NCBI GenBank assembly: GCA_028274825.1
Contig: JAQCMZ010000477.1
Location: 1 to 12,361, forward strand
Direction of reading: 5' to 3'
DNA length: 12,361 nucleotides
Source of the DNA: Haloferacaceae archaeon
Lineage (GTDB): Archaea > Halobacteriota > Halobacteria > Halobacteriales > Haloferacaceae
Below the pieces are notes generated by a model. The model was not told where the DNA came from and ran no database searches. It saw only the letters and a program-made list of their open reading frames with translations. The translations under genes were made by a program, and so were the position numbers. Positions 6,246-12,361 of the stretch are shown in pieces. How positions within the stretch are numbered: the first letter of the stretch is position 1; each line of letters opens with the position of its first letter.

Positions 6246-7244
6246 ATGAAGTGGTATATTCTGAAGCGATTACTCTGGGCCGGTGTCGCGACACTGCTGA
6301 TTCTCACGATCACGTTCGTGCTGATGTATCTCACGCCAGACACCCGTCTCATGGAACTGGAGTTTCAGGTCGCTCAGTCTGGCGGTGACGCAGAGCAGGC
6401 GCGGGCAGCTGCCGAGGCGGCTCGCGGGCTCGATCGGCCGTTTCACGTCCAGTATATCGATTTCATGCAGAATATGCTGTCGCTCAACTGGGGCTGGTCT
6501 GAAACACGGTCTGAACCCGTGATGGACGCGCTCTTGACAGCGATTCCGTACTCGATGATGTATGGCGTGCCGGCAGTGGTTCTGTCGACGATTATCGGGA
6601 TTGGAATCGGGCTTTACACCGCGACGAATCAGCACAGTCGTGGCGATTATATCGGCACATTCATCGCGTTTTTCGGGATCAGTATCCCGAACTTCTGGTT
6701 TGCGATCATTCTGCTCGTGATTTTTGGCTCGTGGCTCGAAGTGGTCGATCTCTTGTTCGACACTGAGGCGCCAAAGGTCGGCGGCGAGTGGGCGCTGAGA
6801 GCGGTCGTCAGCTGGGAGAACATCAAACAGCTGATCCTCCCGATTGTCGTGTTGATGACCGGCTCGATAGCGAGTATGATGCGATACACCCGTGCTGAGG
6901 CGCTCGAATATGTCAAATCTGACTTCGTGAAGACAGCGCGATCGAAGGGTGTCTCTGAGCGGACGATCATCATGAAACACATATTCAGGCCAGCGTCGAT
7001 CCCGATCGCGACAATCCTCGTCGGAGATATCCTCGGGATCGTCTTCGTTGGCTCGTATCTGATAGAGGTCGTGTTCGGGATCCCCGGGCTCGGACTGCTT
7101 TCGTTCAAAGCAGTTACGAACCAAGACACGGCGCTGGTGTTTGGCACCGTCTTCATCCCGGTGTTCGTCGCGATTGTCGGGAATCTCGCCCAAGATATCG
7201 CGTACGCTGTGCTTGACCCACGAATCGAATACGGTGATCGCTGA
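6246..7244 (+). CDS. dppB: Dipeptide/oligopeptide ABC transporter permease DppB
   Basis: One of the two inner-membrane channel subunits of the transporter. Its 332 residues contain six likely membrane helices (about 9-29, 99-125, 134-162, 195-213, 255-280, 298-320). The N-terminal MKWYILKRLLWAGVATLLIL is the usual start of DppB-type permeases. The cytoplasmic EAA loop that docks on the ATPase lies near 221-255 (DFVKTARSKGVSERTI, then HIFRPA). The C-terminus ends in AVLDPRIEYGDR, like the family's YxxLDPRIRY ending. The loop between helices 1 and 2 carries an alanine-rich stretch (QARAAAEAARGLDRP) leading to the typical GLDRP segment. The stop overlaps the dppC start by one base (TGATG), so the two are translationally coupled. 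Confidence 0.93.
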   Translation: MKWYILKRLLWAGVATLLILTITFVLMYLTPDTRLMELEFQVAQSGGDAEQARAAAEAARGLDRPFHVQYIDFMQNMLSLNWGWSETRSEPVMDALLTAIPYSMMYGVPAVVLSTIIGIGIGLYTATNQHSRGDYIGTFIAFFGISIPNFWFAIILLVIFGSWLEVVDLLFDTEAPKVGGEWALRAVVSWENIKQLILPIVVLMTGSIASMMRYTRAEALEYVKSDFVKTARSKGVSERTIIMKHIFRPASIPIATILVGDILGIVFVGSYLIEVVFGIPGLGLLSFKAVTNQDTALVFGTVFIPVFVAIVGNLAQDIAYAVLDPRIEYGDR

Positions 7245-8527
7245 TGTCGGCACCTGAAGACTCATCTGACACCCGCCGTGACGGCGGCCAGTACACATTC
7301 GAAGACGTAGACTGGGAACAGATCGACGCCGGCTCTCGAGAGCTCACGCCGACGCGAATCGCGTGGTTTCTGTCGGCTGGCGTGTACGTTCTGGCGCTTT
7401 TGAATGACCTACTGAATCGGTTCGCAGCCGACATATACCGCTTGATAGTCACCGTAGTGACCGATACAGCAGGCCAACAAGTTTCACTTCCAGAATTCCT
7501 TCCCAGCTCGGGTCCCGCACAGTACCCGGTCGTGGGAGACGTGAGCGGAGTGGGATGGTTGTGGTCGGTGACGCTTCTCGTGGGTGTGTTCTACGTCGTG
7601 GTGCCACTGTATCAAAACAAGCGCATGACGACGTACTACTGGCGGGAATTCCGGAAAAACAAAGCCGCAGTGATCAGCGTCATCTACCTGCTCACCATCT
7701 TCACAATCGGCCTCACGGTCCCGCGGGTTATTGACCCCCCGACGGTCGAGCCGCTGTTGGCGTACCAACCGCCGGTGTGGGGGTCTGTCGCCGAGTCGAC
7801 ACCCGTCCAGTGTGTCGGGACGGTGACCGACGGCCAGTGTCAGGGGACGTGGGCCCATCCACTCGGGACGACCTATCAGGGGAAGGATATTCTCATTTCT
7901 GTGATTTACGGGATGGAAATCAGCATGCAGGTGGGTCTGATCGGGATGTTTCTCAATATCGTCATTGCGTCTACGGTCGGACTCACAGCTGCATACTTCG
8001 GCGGATACGTGGATGAAGCGCTGTTTCGGTACGTCGACATTCAGATTACCTTCCCGACGTTCTTTTTGTATTTGCTAATCGTCTACCTGATCGGTGGGAG
8101 CTTGTTCGTGATGATCCTCGTGTTTGGCCTCCTCGGGTGGGGTGGGATCGCTCGGATCGTCCGCTCAGAGGCGTTGCAACGGCGGGAAGAAGAATACGTT
8201 CTCGCCGCGAAAAACGCCGGCGCTGGAAGCCTGTGGACGATGCGACGCCACCTATTACCCAACGTCTCGAACAGCGTCATAACCGCGGCGACACTCGTCA
8301 TCCCGGGGTTGATCCTCGCAGAGGCGGCGTTGGCGTTTCTCGGGCTGGGCGACCCCCGGATCCCGTCGTGGGGAGAGACGATCGCAAGCGGTCGGGGTGA
8401 TCTTGACCGTGCCTGGTGGATCGCCACGATCCCCGGGCTGTTCCTGTTCGTGACGATTCTCGCGTTCAATTTCGTCGGTGACGCGCTTCGTGATGCACTC
8501 GACCCGCGACAAGGTGGTGCCGAATGA
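7244..8527 (+). CDS. dppC: Dipeptide/oligopeptide ABC transporter permease DppC with N-terminal two-helix extension
   Basis: The second membrane channel subunit, 427 residues against roughly 270-320 for bacterial DppC. The familiar part starts near residue 132 (YYWREFRKNKAAVISVIYLL) and includes HPLGTTYQGKDIL (205-217), membrane helices, the ATPase-docking EAA loop near 317-340 (EEYVLAAKNAGAGSLWTM) and the ending NFVGDALRDALDPR. In front is an acidic leader plus two additional hydrophobic segments (about 38-58 and 104-124), which I do not see in classic members. Such an extension is, to my recollection, common in haloarchaeal versions, but I cannot verify this here. Two cysteines at 190 and 199 sit in the loop before the HPLGT motif, where a disulfide could form outside the cell. 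ATG 7244 overlaps the dppB stop, and the dppC stop overlaps the dppD start as ATGA. Confidence 0.93.
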   Translation: MSAPEDSSDTRRDGGQYTFEDVDWEQIDAGSRELTPTRIAWFLSAGVYVLALLNDLLNRFAADIYRLIVTVVTDTAGQQVSLPEFLPSSGPAQYPVVGDVSGVGWLWSVTLLVGVFYVVVPLYQNKRMTTYYWREFRKNKAAVISVIYLLTIFTIGLTVPRVIDPPTVEPLLAYQPPVWGSVAESTPVQCVGTVTDGQCQGTWAHPLGTTYQGKDILISVIYGMEISMQVGLIGMFLNIVIASTVGLTAAYFGGYVDEALFRYVDIQITFPTFFLYLLIVYLIGGSLFVMILVFGLLGWGGIARIVRSEALQRREEEYVLAAKNAGAGSLWTMRRHLLPNVSNSVITAATLVIPGLILAEAALAFLGLGDPRIPSWGETIASGRGDLDRAWWIATIPGLFLFVTILAFNFVGDALRDALDPRQGGAE

Positions 8528-9624
8528 GCGGCGACCCACCGCAGACCCGGCCGATCTCGCGTGAAGACGGCTCAGAGACACCGCTCCTGTCCGTCTCGAA
8601 TCTGCACACATATTTCGAGACGGATACCGGTGTTGTGAAGGCGGTCGACGGGGCGTCATTTGCTGTCCATCCCGGCGAGACAGTGGCAATTGTCGGTGAG
8701 AGTGGCTCTGGAAAAACCGTCACTAGTGAGTCGATTACACGACTGTTTGACAGTCCGCCGGGGAAGATACCTGAGGGATCGGTCGAATTTGACGGACAAG
8801 AGGTCACACAGATGGACGACACGGCGCTGCGATCCCTTCGTGGGGGGCGTATCAGCCATATCTTCCAAAATCCACAGGGTGCACTAAACCCGGTGTACAC
8901 AATCGGCTGGCAACTCCGCGAGGCGATCACTCTCCATCAGAACCTCACCGAGACAGCAGCCAACGATCGCGCTATCGAACTGCTCACCCAGGTCGGCATT
9001 CCCGAGGCGAGCACGAGACTGAGCGATCACCCTCACGAACTCTCCGGAGGAATGAAACAACGGGTGATGATCGCGATTGCGCTGGCTTGTGAGCCGGATC
9101 TGTTGATCGCTGACGAGCCGACGACGGCCCTTGACGTGACGATTCAAGCACAGATCCTGAACCTGCTCAGACGCCTCCAGTCGGAACGCAATATGTCGAT
9201 TCTGTTCATCACCCACGACCTCAGCGTGGTAGCCGAGATGGCTGATCGGGTTGTCGTCATGTACGCCGGAAAAATTATGGAGCGTGGCCCGATTCTGGAC
9301 GTGTTCGAGAATCCGTCTCACCCGTACACGAGAGCATTATTCGAGTGTCTTCCGGGCAGAGGCACTGTCGGTGGGATTCCCGGGACACTTCCTGATCCGA
9401 CGGCGCCACCCGACGGATGCCGGTTTGCCGATCGGTGTGAATATACAATCGCGGACTGTCATGAGGGGACCCACCCGCCGCTGCACGATATCGATGGATC
9501 AGACCACGACGCTGCATGCGTCCACTTCGGGCCAGATGGAGAGGGTGACTCTGTGTTCGATGACAGTCGCTCGAACACCGTTCAAGGAGACGATCACCCC
9601 TCCACGAGGGAGGAGCGCTCATGA
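8524..9624 (+). CDS. dppD: Dipeptide/oligopeptide ABC transporter ATPase DppD
   Basis: A cytoplasmic ABC ATPase that powers the DppB/DppC channel. In 366 residues I see Walker A GESGSGKT (58-65), Q-loop glutamine 115 (FQNPQG), ABC signature LSGGMKQR (173-180), Walker B LLIADE (193-198) and the H-loop histidine 231 (THDLSVV). The C-terminal oligopeptide-transporter domain starts at HPYTRAL and carries four cysteines at 299, 305, 312 and 332, matching the iron-sulfur cluster motif known in this subfamily. The first 20 residues are a hydrophilic leader before the first strand. The start codon overlaps the dppC stop (ATGA) and the stop overlaps dppF in the same way, so all four genes are likely co-translated. 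Confidence 0.95.
   Translation: MSGDPPQTRPISREDGSETPLLSVSNLHTYFETDTGVVKAVDGASFAVHPGETVAIVGESGSGKTVTSESITRLFDSPPGKIPEGSVEFDGQEVTQMDDTALRSLRGGRISHIFQNPQGALNPVYTIGWQLREAITLHQNLTETAANDRAIELLTQVGIPEASTRLSDHPHELSGGMKQRVMIAIALACEPDLLIADEPTTALDVTIQAQILNLLRRLQSERNMSILFITHDLSVVAEMADRVVVMYAGKIMERGPILDVFENPSHPYTRALFECLPGRGTVGGIPGTLPDPTAPPDGCRFADRCEYTIADCHEGTHPPLHDIDGSDHDAACVHFGPDGEGDSVFDDSRSNTVQGDDHPSTREERS
9608..9615 (+). promoter_or_regulatory. Shine-Dalgarno sequence of dppF
   Basis: GGGAGGAG within the end of dppD is a strong complement to the CCUCC end of 16S rRNA and lies five bases before the dppF ATG. It is the clearest ribosome binding site seen in the operon and fits re-initiation on a polycistronic message. 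Confidence 0.6.
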
Positions 9625-10973
9625 GCCGGCGGTCTCAGCGGCCGATTCTCGAAGTTCGTGACCTGACGAAACAGTACCAGCCCACAGGAGGAATTCTCGG
9701 CGAGAAACCCGATCCGGTCAAAGCAGTCGATGGTATCGATTTCGACGTTTACGAGGCTGAAACCATCGGTATTGTCGGCGAATCCGGCTGTGGGAAGTCG
9801 ACGGCTGCGACCGCGATGATTCGACTCGAAGAGCCGACCGTCGGCGTGGTGAGATATCGCGGTGAAGATATCACCGACTTCGACGCAAATCAACTCAAAC
9901 GATTCCGGCGTGACGTGCAGATGGTGTTTCAGGATCCTGATTCGAGCTTCGACCCACGGATGAGTATTGGCGATGCGATTGCCGAGCCACTGATCGTCCA
10001 GGGCATGGACGATCGCGACCGCCGTGAGCAGATCGTCGCTGACCTTCTCGAGCGAGTCGGATTATCCCCGTCAGATGCAGCCCGATATCCGCATGAACTG
10101 TCAGGTGGGCAAAAACAGCGAATCGGGCTGGCTCGGGCGCTGGCCGTGAATCCCGAGATCATCATCATGGACGAACCCGTATCGGCGCTGGATGTCTCGA
10201 TTCAGTCTGAAATTCTCCAGTTGATCCAACAGCTCCAGACGGAGTTTGGGCTGACGATCATCGCGATTAGTCACGATCTCACTGTGATTCGAGAAATTTG
10301 TGACCGGGTCGCAGTCATGTATCTCGGAGAACTCGTCGAAGTCGGAGATGCCGCCGACCTATTCGACACCCCCAAGCACCCGTACACACGGGCGTTACTG
10401 TCCGCGATCCCCAGCCCCGATCCCCGAAACAGAGGGCTCGGGATCACACTCGACGGCGATGTTCCCGATCCCGGAAACCCGCCAAGTGGGTGCCGGTTTC
10501 ACACGCGCTGCCCGGAAGTCATTCCACCCGAGGACCTCGAGCTTTCACAGGAGGTGTGGCGGAGCGTCCTCCACTTCCGGCAACGCGTCCGTGACGGAAC
10601 AGTTGATCTCGAGTCCATCGCTCAGACAGCCGCAATCGAGGTGGGTATGGACCACGCTGCTATCGACAATCTGGACGTGACTGACGTCCCATCATCAGCT
10701 GTCATCGACCAGCTTCGCCGTGAGTCTGACCTCCCGGACGAACTCGCTGATGAGACAGCAAACGAGACGCTCGAACAGGCCCTACAACAACTGACTAACG
10801 GCAAGATCGAGATGGCACGTGAGACGCTTTCCCGTTCGTTCACCACCGTCTGCGAGCGGGTGACCCCCTCACTCGTGTCTCAGGGTGACCGCACCGTTTC
10901 GTGTCATCTCCACACACCGCCCGATGAGGATGCGAGTGTGACCCAACAGCCGTCTACCGGGGCCGATCCATAA
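9621..10973 (+). CDS. dppF: Dipeptide/oligopeptide ABC transporter ATPase DppF with long C-terminal insertion
   Basis: The second cytoplasmic ATPase, pairing with DppD under the DppB/DppC channel. The 450 residues contain Walker A GESGCGKST (53-61), Q-loop glutamine 104 (FQDP), signature LSGGQKQR (150-157), Walker B IIIMDE (170-175) and H-loop histidine 208. HPYTRALL opens the oligopeptide-transporter C-terminal domain. The cysteine motif is split: C281 and C287 stand in CRFHTRC, but the partner cysteines C401 and C418 come only after an insertion of about 113 residues rich in Asp, Glu and Leu (for example LADETANETLEQALQQL). Classic DppF proteins have about 310-335 residues and cysteines close together. 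The insertion looks helical and acidic, and its function is unknown. The stop at 10973 ends the tightly packed operon. Confidence 0.94.
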   Translation: MSRRSQRPILEVRDLTKQYQPTGGILGEKPDPVKAVDGIDFDVYEAETIGIVGESGCGKSTAATAMIRLEEPTVGVVRYRGEDITDFDANQLKRFRRDVQMVFQDPDSSFDPRMSIGDAIAEPLIVQGMDDRDRREQIVADLLERVGLSPSDAARYPHELSGGQKQRIGLARALAVNPEIIIMDEPVSALDVSIQSEILQLIQQLQTEFGLTIIAISHDLTVIREICDRVAVMYLGELVEVGDAADLFDTPKHPYTRALLSAIPSPDPRNRGLGITLDGDVPDPGNPPSGCRFHTRCPEVIPPEDLELSQEVWRSVLHFRQRVRDGTVDLESIAQTAAIEVGMDHAAIDNLDVTDVPSSAVIDQLRRESDLPDELADETANETLEQALQQLTNGKIEMARETLSRSFTTVCERVTPSLVSQGDRTVSCHLHTPPDEDASVTQQPSTGADP

Positions 10974-10996
10974 CAATCGAGTGTACTCACAGTGAC

Positions 10997-11431
10997 ATGA
11001 CTCACTCCGACAACAGTGACACGGCAGACAGTGGCTGGTCGCAGTGGGTCGTCTCTGTCTCTGATGTGATCGTCAGTCTCTCTGCTGTGCTGGTCGTGAG
11101 TAGTGTGATCGGTATCGGGTGGAGTTACCTCCGGACGGGACTGCTGATCGGGTCGTTTATTCGAGAGGCGCAGTTTCTGATCGCGCTCGTCACAGTCGCG
11201 AGTTGGACGATTCGAAACCGCTCAGGTGGCCAGATCGATGCTGTCGAGTCGAGTCGATCAGTTTTCGTGTTACCGCCCGCTGTCCGGATCACGCTCAATC
11301 CGCTGCTCACGACTGACTCGGCGGCTCCGTCAGCCCTCCTAACCGATGACGTTCACCTATTCGTCTCCGCCTGTGCCGTCGGTATTGCATCGATTGGTAT
11401 CGAGATACTCATCCGCGGCGGAACTATCTGA
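10997..11431 (+). CDS. Small membrane protein of unknown function (144 aa)
   Basis: I do not recognise this protein. It has a Ser/Asp-rich N-terminus, then hydrophobic stretches near residues 18-48, 58-72 and 120-142, so three or four membrane passes are likely, with a basic patch (TIRNRSG) after the second. It starts 23 bases after dppF in the same direction and could share its transcript. No clear Shine-Dalgarno or TATA box is visible before its ATG. The codon choice, preferring G or C at third positions, is like its neighbours, which supports a real gene. Confidence 0.6.
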   Translation: MTHSDNSDTADSGWSQWVVSVSDVIVSLSAVLVVSSVIGIGWSYLRTGLLIGSFIREAQFLIALVTVASWTIRNRSGGQIDAVESSRSVFVLPPAVRITLNPLLTTDSAAPSALLTDDVHLFVSACAVGIASIGIEILIRGGTI

Positions 11432-11477
11432 GCATGGTTCCCGCGGTTTTTGTCACAGGAGAGATATGGAATAATTG

Positions 11478-11759
11478 ATGAAAGATACCCCGGAGCGAGA
11501 ACGCTCGGAGTCTTCGGCAGATGCCAATGTAGATCCGCCCTGGCTGATTGCCATCGTGGGGAAGATTGGCGTGAAGCTCGCTATCTTATCGCTCGGCACG
11601 ACCGTACTCGGCATCATCACACTATCTCTGAATATTTCGCCGTACGGGGCGGTGATTTTGACGCTGTCACTCGGGGGAATTAGCGTCGCGATGCTTCTGG
11701 CGGTCGTGTATCAAACCTACGCAGGTGATGTTGGCAGTCCGCAGGGTCTCGATTCCTGA
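11478..11759 (+). CDS. Small two-helix membrane protein of unknown function (93 aa)
   Basis: Unrecognised. After a charged N-terminus (MKDTPERERSESSADANVD) come two hydrophobic segments, about residues 22-47 and 52-77, with a short NISPYGA turn between, so both ends should be on the same side of the membrane. It follows the previous small membrane gene by 46 bases, a gap containing GCGGTTTTTG and GGAGAG. An in-frame TTG directly before the ATG (11475) adds only one residue. It might form a pair with the 144-residue protein, but nothing in the sequence shows a link to transport. Confidence 0.55.
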   Translation: MKDTPERERSESSADANVDPPWLIAIVGKIGVKLAILSLGTTVLGIITLSLNISPYGAVILTLSLGGISVAMLLAVVYQTYAGDVGSPQGLDS

Positions 11760-12077
11760 CTCTGGTCGACACTCGAGACGGCGACGAGCGATATCGAAGT
11801 GAGATGGGACAAACTGAAGCCTCCCTCTGTAGTGCTGTCTCTTCCCCACATCGTCCGAATGGATATGGAAACTGTTCACCGGCTGTGTCAACGACGGCGC
11901 GGCAGCGCCCGAGATCGCTTGGATACTCGACGAGCGACGCAGAACAGCCAAGAGACGGTACTATAGCGTCTCATTAAACCAACGGCGTCACGTGGCCTCA
12001 ATTGCGGGACTGCACGCTTACTGGTGCTCCTGTCGCTGTCTTGCAGGTGACACAAATTAACGCATACTTTCGCAAGG
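11760..12077. other. Gene-free stretch
   Basis: No convincing gene on either strand. Frames here are short and lack family motifs, and the minus-strand frame overlapping the previous gene (11667-11951) looks like a shadow. I looked for tRNA-like cloverleaves and for TnpB zinc-finger motifs upstream of the hairpin at 12117 and found none. Confidence 0.5.
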
Positions 12078-12144
12078 GTGACGCTGAGACTCGTTACGGA
12101 AGTTTGAGGAGAAAGCCCCGTACTTTAGCACGGGAATGAATCCG
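12078..12144 (+). mobile_element. IS200/IS605-like right end with TnpB-tail remnant and guide-RNA-type hairpin
   Basis: The hairpin CCCGT-ACTTTAGC-ACGGG (12117-12134), preceded by AGAAAG and followed by AATGAATCC, closely resembles the 3' stem-loop of TnpB guide RNA scaffolds at IS605-type right ends. The ISDra2 one, as I recall it, also has a CTTTAG loop followed by a purine-rich tail. In one plus-strand frame the bases before it read VTLRLVTEV, stop, GESPVL, stop. That recalls the (K/R)(L/V)VxExGSPxL tail common in haloarchaeal TnpB, interrupted by a stop. No tnpB body lies upstream, so this would be a solo end or decayed copy. Confidence 0.4.
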
Positions 12145-12147
12145 TAA

Positions 12148-12361
12148 GTTTCATACCACTTTTTACTGTATGTAACAGTACTAGAGTTCCCACGCCGAGA
12201 AACGCCGTCCTTGACGGAACCAGAGCTTCGCTCTGACTTCTCGCGTGGTAACAAATCCGACCGACCCAATCCACGACGTAACGCTTCGGGCGACGCGAAT
12301 CGTGGTACCGTGCGGGCTGAATACCCCGCCGTGGAGCGACGAGAAGTATTCGTCGCGTCGA
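12148..12361 (+). other. Chain of stem-loops, possibly structured RNA or transposon 3' end, open at window edge
   Basis: Bases 12186-12201 pair with 12238-12252 (GTTCCCACGCCGAGAA with TTCTCGCGTGGTAAC, two small defects) and enclose two perfect hairpins, CCGTC-CTT-GACGG and CAGAGC-TTC-GCTCTG, giving a three-way junction. Three further hairpins follow: 12271-12305 (CCACGA with TCGTGG, inner stem), 12312-12329 (GCGGG with CCCGC) and 12336-12356 (GCGACGA with TCGTCGC). The plus-strand frame from 12148 is open to the edge without a start codon and includes ETPSLTEPELRS, weakly like a TnpB tail. Coding and structured roles may overlap here. Confidence 0.3.
12164..12180. repeat. Perfect inverted repeat
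   Basis: TACTGT and ACAGTA form a perfect six-base inverted repeat with a five-base spacer, directly after a CTTTT run. It may be a hairpin, a protein-binding site or chance. It sits between the right-end-like hairpin and the chain of stem-loops. Confidence 0.3.

Noticed and set aside
6270..7298. A long minus-strand frame (342 codons) opposite dppB
   Set aside because: It is the shadow of dppB: its translation is rich in Arg, Asp and His with no family motif, while the plus strand has clear permease motifs.
11667..11951. A 94-codon minus-strand frame near the second small membrane gene
   Set aside because: It overlaps the end of that gene and runs into a gene-free area; no motif, start signal or promoter supports it.
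12057..12269. A 70-codon minus-strand frame over the hairpins
   Set aside because: It reads the hairpins antisense and ends in peptides explained by the mobile-element right end on the other strand.
1..12361. CRISPR arrays, tRNA or rRNA genes, origins of replication
   Set aside because: I saw no regularly spaced repeats, no cloverleaf with a T-loop, no rRNA-like sequence and no Orc1/Cdc6 gene or repeated origin boxes.

Overview
The window looks like chromosomal DNA from a haloarchaeon (class Halobacteria). The proteins are rich in Asp and Glu. There is an archaeal tRNA C56 2'-O-methyltransferase (aTrm56). Starts sit about 25 bases behind TATA-like boxes, which fits leaderless transcripts, and the exported binding protein carries a Tat lipoprotein signal, the usual haloarchaeal arrangement. 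No database was searched; names rest on motifs and remembered family organisation.

Layout. Positions 1-777 (+) hold a membrane protein that resembles an M48/HtpX peptidase but lacks the HExxH zinc motif. It converges on trm56 (812-1402, -). A short-chain dehydrogenase (1734-2750, +) and a sugar-nucleotide epimerase-like gene (3014-3964, +) follow. A diverged direct repeat of about 110 bp lies on each side of this pair (1531-1640 and 3991-4099). The second copy merges into a gene-free stretch with a hairpin and a peptide reminiscent of a TnpB tail. From 4357 to 10973 runs a dipeptide/oligopeptide ABC transporter operon: binding protein, DppB, DppC, DppD, DppF. The last four genes overlap by 1 or 4 bases. 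Two small membrane proteins of unknown role follow (10997-11431 and 11478-11759). The last 600 bases hold no intact gene. They contain an IS200/IS605-like right-end hairpin resembling the 3' end of a TnpB guide RNA scaffold, then a chain of stem-loops running to the window edge.

How the genes work together. The binding protein should be exported folded by the Tat system and lipid-anchored outside the membrane. It would deliver peptide or a similar solute to the DppB/DppC channel, driven by DppD/DppF. The other genes have no evident link to the transporter.

Main discovery. The binding protein has its two halves in swapped order. After the signal and linker comes the part that is normally C-terminal (about residues 45-238), followed by the part that is normally N-terminal (about 240-605). 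The end of the protein reads directly into its beginning, as expected of a circular permutation produced by tandem duplication and partial deletion. Secondary points are the inactive-looking M48 homologue, a DppF whose cysteine cluster is split by about 113 residues, a DppC with an extra two-helix N-terminus, and the repeats and structured mobile-element debris.
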